The notes under the pieces were generated by a model. That model searched no databases, had not been told where the DNA came from, and saw only the letters and a program-made list of their open reading frames with translations. The position numbers and the translations under genes were made by a program. From the NCBI GenBank assembly GCA_964247055.1, contig OZ176058.1, forward strand, positions 1,736,001 to 1,800,000: a DNA stretch of 64,000 bases, given 5' to 3'. Positions 58,501-64,000 of the stretch are shown piece after piece. This stretch comes from Paragordius varius. Lineage: Eukaryota; Nematomorpha. Numbering within the stretch: the stretch's first letter is position 1; each line of letters begins with the position of its first letter.

Positions 58501-61500
58501 TGGAAGATTTTGAGATGAAAGTTTAATAAAAAGTTTTAGCAGAAAAGTTTGAAAGTTTTGAGATTTAAGTTGTATTAAAAGTTTGTAAAGTAAGATTGAT
58601 GAATTCGAAATTTTTATAATTTTAGGGAAAGTTTTAGTGGAAAAAGTTTAATTGACAGTTTTTAAAAGTTTTTAAAAGTTTTTACACGTCTTAAATGTCT
58701 TATAAGGTTTAAAAAATGGAAAAGTTTTTACTTTTTTGAGTTTAAAATAAGTTTTTTTTAAATACTTTTATATCCTCTCTTCCCATTATGAATCAGCTTC
58801 CAATGAACTTTTTTAGCTTTTTGAATTTTTTTAAAGGTTTATTTAAAGTTTAAAATAAAAATTTTAAAGTTTAGGTTTTTAAACAAAATTTAGATAAGTT
58901 TTTTTTTAAATTTTTATAAGTTCTCTTCCCAAGCCGTTAGTATGAATCGGTTACCAGGTTTTTGAATTTTGAATTTTAAGATTTTTAAGATTATGAGAGA
59001 AAGTTTTAGTTTTAAGAGTTTTTAAAGTTTTAGTTTTAAGTTTAATAGTTAAATTAAGAGTTTTTAATGTTTGAGAAATTAAAAAAAAGTTTTTAAGTTA
59101 TATTTAAGTTCAAAAGTTTTAAACAGTTTATTATTTTAAGAAGGATTTTTAGTTGTAAAGTTTAGGTTTTAAAAGTCATAAGAATCTTATAAGGTTTTAA
59201 TAAGTTTTTATTCTTTAAGTTTTTTAGTTTAAAAAAAAAGTTTTTTTTTAAATTTTTATGGGTTATATTCCCATGAATTTTGTAAGGTTTAAAGTTTTTA
59301 AAATAAAAGTTTTAAAGTAGTTTAGGTTTTTTACAAAAAGTTTTAAAATTCATTAAATTTCTATGACATCTCTTCCCAAGCCGTTAGTATGAATCGATTA
59401 CCAGGTTTTTGAATTTGAAAGATTTTTGGAATTTTAGGCAAATTTTTAGAAAATTTTAGTGAAAAATTTTATTTTTAAAAGTTTTTAAGTATAAGAAGAA
59501 AAGTTTTAAATTTTTATGGGGTTTACTTTCAAGCTTTTTAATATGAATTGATTACCAGGTTTTTTTTGATTTTACAAAATTTTAGTGATTTTTTTTTGAG
59601 ATTTTTGACATTTAAGTTTAGAAAGTTTTAGTTTTAAAGTTTTATTAAATGTTTTTAAAGTTTATAATATAAAAAAAATGAAAAAGTTTTTATGTTTAAG
59701 AAAAGTTTTTTTTTTAATTTTTATGGATTTTCTTCTCAAGCCGTTAGTATGAATTGGTTACCAGGTTTTTTTAAGATTTTAGAAATTGTTTTTTATTTTG
59801 AGAAAATTTCAGTGGCAAAAAAACCTATTTTTGACAAAAAAGAGTTAACAACGAATTTATTTTATTTGAAACTTTCAAAATCTTTTAAAACATTTTCTAA
59901 AAAACAATTTTTAGATTAAACACAGTTACGGTTACCATGGCGACACTCTTTCTTTGTGTTTCAGTATAATGATAAAAAGCTTTTTTTGACAAAACAAGAG
60001 TTAACGAAAGTATTTCATTTGAAACTTTCAAAATCTTTTAAAACATTTTCTAAAAAACAATTTTTTAAACACAGCTACGGTTACCATGGCGACACTCTGT
60101 GTTTCTGTTTCAGTATAATGATAAAAAGCTTTTTTTGACAAAAATGAGTTATTGAATGGAAAAAAATGAAATTTAAAACTTTCAAAACATTTAATCTTTT
60201 AAAACTTTTCCAAAAAACAATTTTTAGGTTTAAACACAGTTACGGTTACCATGGCAACGACGGAGGGTCCTTTTGATGTTAAACAAAGATAAAACCTATT
60301 TTTAAAATGAAATATCGAATAAAACAAAATGAAATTTAAAACTAAAACATTAAAATCATTTAAAACATTTTCTAAAAAACAGTTTTTAGGTTTAAACACA
60401 GTTACGGTTACTATGGCCATACTCTGTGTTTCTGTTTCAGTATAATGATTAAAAGCTTTTTTTGACAAAAATGAGTTATTGAATGGAAAAAAATGAAATT
60501 TAAAACTTTTAAAACATTTAATCTTTTAAAACTTTTCCAAAAAAGCCAATTTTTAGGTTTAACACAGTTACGATTACCATGGCAACGACGGAGGGTCCTT
60601 TCAATATAATGGTTAAAACCTATTTTTTTAGAAAAAATGAAATATCGAATAAAACAAAATGAAATTTAAATAAAATCATTTGAAACTTTTTTTCAAAAAA
60701 TATTTAAATAATATAGTACGGTTACCATGGCGACACTCTGTCTTTGTGTTTCAGTATAGTGATAAAAACCTGTTTTTTGAAAAATTGAAATATCGAATTG
60801 AACAAAATGGAATTTAAAATTTTCAAAACTTCAAAATCTTTTAAAACATTTTCTAAAAAACAATTTTTCAAACACAGCTACGGTTACCATGGCGACACTC
60901 TGTGTTTCTATTTCAGTATAATGACAAAAACCAGTTTTTTGAAAAAATGAAACATCGAATTGAACAAAATGAAATTTAAAGCTATAAAGACTTTTGCAAC
61001 TTTTTTTTCTAAAAACAACATTTTTCTAGGTTGGGATAAACACAGTTACGGTTACCATGGCGACACTCTGTGTTTCTGTTTTAGTATAATGTTAAAACCT
61101 CTTTTTGAAAAAAAGCTTTTTTTAAAACTTTCAAAATCTTTTAAAATCTTTGAAACTCTCTAAAACAACTTTTTCAGGTTGGGATAAACATAGTTACGGT
61201 TACCATGGCGACACTCTGTGTATAATGTTAAAAACCTGTTTTTGAAAAAATGAAATTTTCAAATTAAAGTTATGAAAATCATTTAAAACTTTTTGAAAAC
61301 ACTTTTCTAGGTTGGGATAAACATAGTTACGGTTACCATGGCGACGACGGAGGGTTCTAATATGACGACCTATTTTTTTTGTTAAAAACTACTTTCTTAC
61401 AAAAAAGGAATTTTGCAATATTACCTACCATAATTAAAATTTCAAAACTTAAAATCTTTTAAAACTTTTTGCAAAAACAACTTTTCTAGGTTGGGATAAA

Positions 61501-61936
61501 CATAGTTACGGTTACCATGGCGACACTCTGTCTTACCTATTTGAAAAAATGAAATATTGTATTGAACAAAATGAAATATCGAATTGAACAAAATGAAATT
61601 ATAAAACTTTAAAAAGACTTTTAAAACTTTTTGAAACTTTTTGTAGGTTGGGATAAACATAGTTACGGTTACCATGGCGACACTCTGTCTAATAAAATAT
61701 CGAATTGAACAAAATGAAATTTAAAACTTTAAAAAGACTTTTAAAACTTTTTGAAAACACTTTTCTAGGTTGGGATAAACATAGTTACGGTTACCATGGC
61801 GACGACGGGCGTTCCTTCTGTTGTTCTGGGACGGGTCAGCCCTATGGTCCAACTTTTACCACGGGGGATATCATTGGGTGTGGAATTAATACAGCTGAAA
61901 ACTATTGTTTTTACACGAAGAATGGCGTGGATTTGG
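55256..61936 (+). CDS. RANBP9: RANBP9/RanBPM, N-terminal and SPRY exons 1-3 (gene continues past window)
   Basis: Exons 55256-55571, 57523-57687 and 61769-61936, all joined in phase 1. RanBPM is the SPRY-bearing scaffold of the CTLH/GID E3 ubiquitin ligase and binds Ran, receptors and kinases in nucleus and cytoplasm. After an Asn-rich start, the protein has [19 protein letters not shown], then [83 protein letters not shown] and [14 protein letters not shown], which is nearly residue-for-residue the vertebrate SPRY. The rest of SPRY, LisH, CTLH and CRA should lie beyond 64000 if the gene is whole. All three splice junctions are copied repeatedly in the introns. Confidence 0.92.
55630..55750 (+). 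repeat. Short minisatellite related to 10978-11490
   Basis: About six units of AAGCAAACGCGACATTTTTC / CATCCAAATGCAACTTTTTT type, close to the large array at 10978. Confidence 0.75.
56045..56110 (+). repeat. Decayed copy of RANBP9 exon 1 donor edge
   Basis: AAATTTAATTTTCTCGGGAT, GTCGTAGGAAAGATTACC, TTCAATTATCAAAATATATT lines up with the last ~60 bases of exon 1 (AAATTTAACTTTCTCGGTCT ...) and its splice site. It has single-base changes and no open frame. Confidence 0.7.
56469..56481. promoter_or_regulatory. NRF1-type palindrome in RANBP9 intron 1
   Basis: AGCGCATGCGCACA matches the palindromic NRF1 consensus (YGCGCATGCGCR), the only such CpG-rich word noticed in a window almost free of CpG. 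It could mark an alternative promoter, or be chance. Confidence 0.35.
56650..57110. mobile_element. Old GC-richer inverted-repeat element with nested MITE-B
   Basis: GGCGAGCGGCATTTCAAATA near 56720 and the inverted TATATTTCGAACGCTGCCCG near 57090 flank a complete MITE-B (56763-56972). A related word, CCTTACACAAATGGCACCTG, lies just upstream of RANBP9 at 55173. Family unknown. Confidence 0.4.
56763..56972. mobile_element. MITE family B copy
   Basis: ATTGCTAGAAAGTTATTAAT near 56781 and the inverted ATATAACTTTCTAGCAATGT near the end; outer ends ATATGAGTAA and TTATTCATACTG. Confidence 0.75.
57370..57446. mobile_element. MITE family E right-end fragment
   Basis: GGTGGTTGTCTTTAAAAAAA, CGTCGTATAATTTAATTTTT and TACTG; the left arm is absent. 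Confidence 0.5.
57523..57687 (+). CDS. RANBP9: RANBP9 exon 2 (SPRY, first half)
   Basis: 165 bp, phase 1-1, after TCTTTTATTTAG. It encodes [14 protein letters not shown] through MNRLP plus one base. The donor is the weak CAG-GTTTTT. The last ~45 bases are copied about ten times downstream, and every good copy keeps the same CAG-GTTTTT. Confidence 0.92.
57688..59775 (+). repeat. Donor-junction array in RANBP9 intron 2 (left half)
   Basis: About ten copies of the end of exon 2 (TCTCTTCCCA, AGCCGTTAGTATGAATCG, GTTACCAGGTTTTT). They lie at about 57912, 58101 (worn), 58259, 58446, 58775 (worn), 58920, 59256 (very worn), 59368, 59512 and 59720. They are separated by GTTTTAAAGTTT-type T/A/G-rich spacer; spacing is ~145-330 bp. 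Several copies match the real exon over 40 bases with 1-2 differences. Confidence 0.9.
59880..61768 (+). repeat. Acceptor-junction array in RANBP9 intron 2 (right half)
   Basis: About twelve copies of the start of exon 3 (TTACGGTTACCATGGCGAC), at about 59915, 60066, 60226, 60388, 60555, 60713, 60869, 61028, 61179, 61309, 61489 and 61647, with ~130-180 bp spacing. The last five also keep the acceptor and GTTGGGATAAACA; earlier ones have lost it. Two sub-types follow the shared edge: CACTCTGTGTTTCTG and GACGGAGGGTCC. Confidence 0.9.
61769..61936 (+). CDS. RANBP9: RANBP9 exon 3 (SPRY, second half)
   Basis: 168 bp, phase 1-1, after ACTTTTCTAG and before GTTAGT. It encodes [56 protein letters not shown]. 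It is the only member of the array that continues as the conserved SPRY sequence, so it is the true exon. Confidence 0.92.
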
Positions 61937-63221
61937 GTTAGTTTAAAAATTAATTATTTTAATTTAATTTTATTTATTTTAAATTAAAATATTATTTAAA
62001 ATTAATATATATTTGATAGTTTCTATATATATAATTTTTTTGTAAAGTATTGTTTTTGAATTGACACGGCTGACAATTATTGTTTTTACACGAAGAATGG
62101 CGTAGATTTGGGTTAGTTTTAAGAATTAAAATTAATTTTTTTTTAATTTTAAAATTTTTATAAAATTTAGATATTATTTAAAATGAATATATATTTGATA
62201 GTTTCTCTATATATAATTTTTTTGAAAAGTATTGTTTTTGAATTAACACGGCTGACAATTATTGTTTTTACACGAAGAATGGCGTAGATTTGGGTTAGTT
62301 TTTGAGATTTTAAAATTAATTTTTTTTAATTTTAATTTTTTTTTGAGAAAATTAATATATTATTTAAAATTTATATATATATATATATTTGATAGTTCCT
62401 ATATATATAATTTTTTTGAAAACTAATTGTTTTTGAATTAACACGGCTGACAACTATTGTTTTTACACGAAGAATGGCGTAGATTTGGGTTAGTTTTAAG
62501 AATTAAAATTAATTTTTTTTTAATTTTAAAATTTTTATAAAATTTAGATATTATTTAAAATTTTAGTTTTTATTTGAAGTTTTTTTGATTGATTCATGTA
62601 TTTATTTTTTTTAATTCAATTTCATGATTTTGGCGAGTGTAAAAAGATTTTTATATTGATATTTTATAAGTTTTTAATAAATTATAAAAAAAATTTAAAA
62701 AATCGCCATTTTTTGCTATATATAGTTCAAAAAATATCGTGGATTTTGGGTGACATTATTAGAAATTTTTTTTTGAGAACAGTAAAATATAAATAATTTT
62801 TTAATATTAATGATTTATTTTCAATGATTCATATATTTATTTCAACATCATTTTTAATATTTTCAGAGTTTTTTTATTATAATTTTTAAAAAACTGGCCG
62901 ATTTTAGCTGTATTTTTGGAAACAAGGCTTAATATTATTTGTTATAGTCTAAGAATGTTGGGTTTTGTAGATTAATTTTGATTTTTTTGAAAATTTTCAG
63001 AAAATAAATTATTTTTTTGGAATTTGTTATAAATTATTGTTTAAAATTGAAATATTTTCCTAAATACAAAATTAAAAATACAGCTAAAAACTATTGTTTT
63101 TAGCACTATGAATGGCGTGGATTTGGGTTAGTTAAAAATTAATTAATTTTTTATGAAAATTTTCTAAATTTTATTTTGAGAACATTAAAATATTATTTAA
63201 AATTATTATTTATTTGATAGT

Positions 63222-63267
<46 letters not shown>

Positions 63268-64000
63268 TTGAAAAGTATTGTTTTTGGATTAAAATACGGC
63301 TGATAATTATTTTTTTTATGCGAAGAATGGTGTGGATTTGGGTTATTATTTGAAATTTTTTTATGTTTAATTTTTAGATATTCTTAAAAAATATAAAAAT
63401 ATAGTAAATTAAATTTTTTTTTGATAATGTTTTTCGAATTTGCGGTTGTTAAAATTTGTAATCAATAAATATTTATTTTATTAATATTTTCTGAGAACGA
63501 ATTTTTATGTTAAAATAATAATTTGATTTATAAAAGGTAGTACAATGGATTAACTAAAAAAAATTATAATAAGATGTAAATTAAACAAAATTTGAAAAAA
63601 TATAAATATAAATTATGATAACAAAAAAATTGCAAAGTGTGCAATGTTCGAAAATTTTGGATATAGTATAAATTAATAAATTTTACGAGAATTCATCAAA
63701 TTATTATTTAACAATATTTATTTTAATAATTTCTTAGTTAAGAATTTTTTGAAACTATAGTTTTTACACGAAGAATGGATTTGAATTATATTTTTGAGAT
63801 TTTTTATTTAATTGATTTTTGACTCTGCAAAAATTGTATTTTGATTGAGTTTTTAACAAATTATAAAAAAAATTGAAAAATGGTCTTTATATATATATAT
63901 ATAATATATTTGAAAACACAGGTGATAGATTTTTTTACAAGAATGGCGTGGATTTGGGTTAATTTTATGAATTAAAATTAATTTTTTTTTTTAATTTTAA
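61937..64000 (+). repeat. Donor-junction array in RANBP9 intron 3
   Basis: About seven copies of the end of exon 3 (ACGGCTGACAATTATTG, TTTTTACACGAAGAATGG, CGTAGATTTGGGTTAGTT), at about 62062, 62241, 62438, 63078, 63292, 63752 (worn) and 63918. The first three form a ~180-200 bp tandem. 62500-63060 is plain AT-rich sequence. The array runs off the window. Confidence 0.85.

Noticed and set aside
59692-61163. Plus-strand ORFs containing SPRY-like words ([16 protein letters not shown])
   Set aside because: These are junction copies inside RANBP9 intron 2 that lose the SPRY sequence right after the copied edge. They are not extra exons.
61796-61987. ORF starting [10 protein letters not shown]
   Set aside because: It is an out-of-frame reading of RANBP9 exon 3, whose in-phase frame is the conserved SPRY domain.

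Overview
The window is very AT-rich DNA with spliced genes, standard stop codons and dense short inverted-repeat transposons. Introns are large and repeat-filled, except one of only 34 bp. The recognisable proteins (RanBPM/RANBP9 pieces, a CUB-LDLa membrane protein, a HAUS4-like protein) point to an animal, probably an invertebrate; I cannot name the species. Almost every long ORF here is repeat or intron, so the genes below were assembled from short exons using splice signals, codon phase and family motifs.

Layout. 27-9474 (+): the 3' part of a HAUS4-like gene, with a second, intact copy of its last exon at 12610-12815. 14876-26964 (-): a complete five-exon gene for a 229-residue secreted-type membrane protein (signal peptide, CUB, LDLa, transmembrane). 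27000-41000: mostly transposons, including a 5.4 kb tandem array built from one MITE family. 41053-53736 (-): the C-terminal half of a RanBPM-like protein (CRA domain). 53780-54409 (+): two tentative exons, one LisH-like. 55256-64000 (+): the first three exons of RANBP9 (N-terminus plus SPRY), running off the window. The RanBPM N- and C-terminal pieces therefore lie on opposite strands, about 10 kb apart.

The most unusual feature is shared by all four supported genes. The introns next to many exons are tandem arrays of that exon's own splice junction. Introns downstream of an exon hold repeated, decaying copies of its last 10-50 bases plus the 5' splice site; introns upstream of an exon hold repeated copies of the 3' splice site plus its first 20-50 bases. 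In RANBP9 intron 2 (4.1 kb) about ten donor-side copies are followed by about twelve acceptor-side copies, which fills the intron. The same pattern is seen at the HAUS4-like penultimate exon, at three CUB-LDLa exons and in the CRA gene. This suggests that introns in this genome grow by repeated duplication anchored on exon edges, leaving many decoy splice sites.

Four MITE families recur, here called A, B, C/D and E. A, B and E start with CAGT next to TA, as Tc1/mariner-type elements do. C and D have ends built from a variable number of short subrepeats. No autonomous transposase, rRNA gene or CRISPR array is visible; one degraded tRNA-like sequence may be present.
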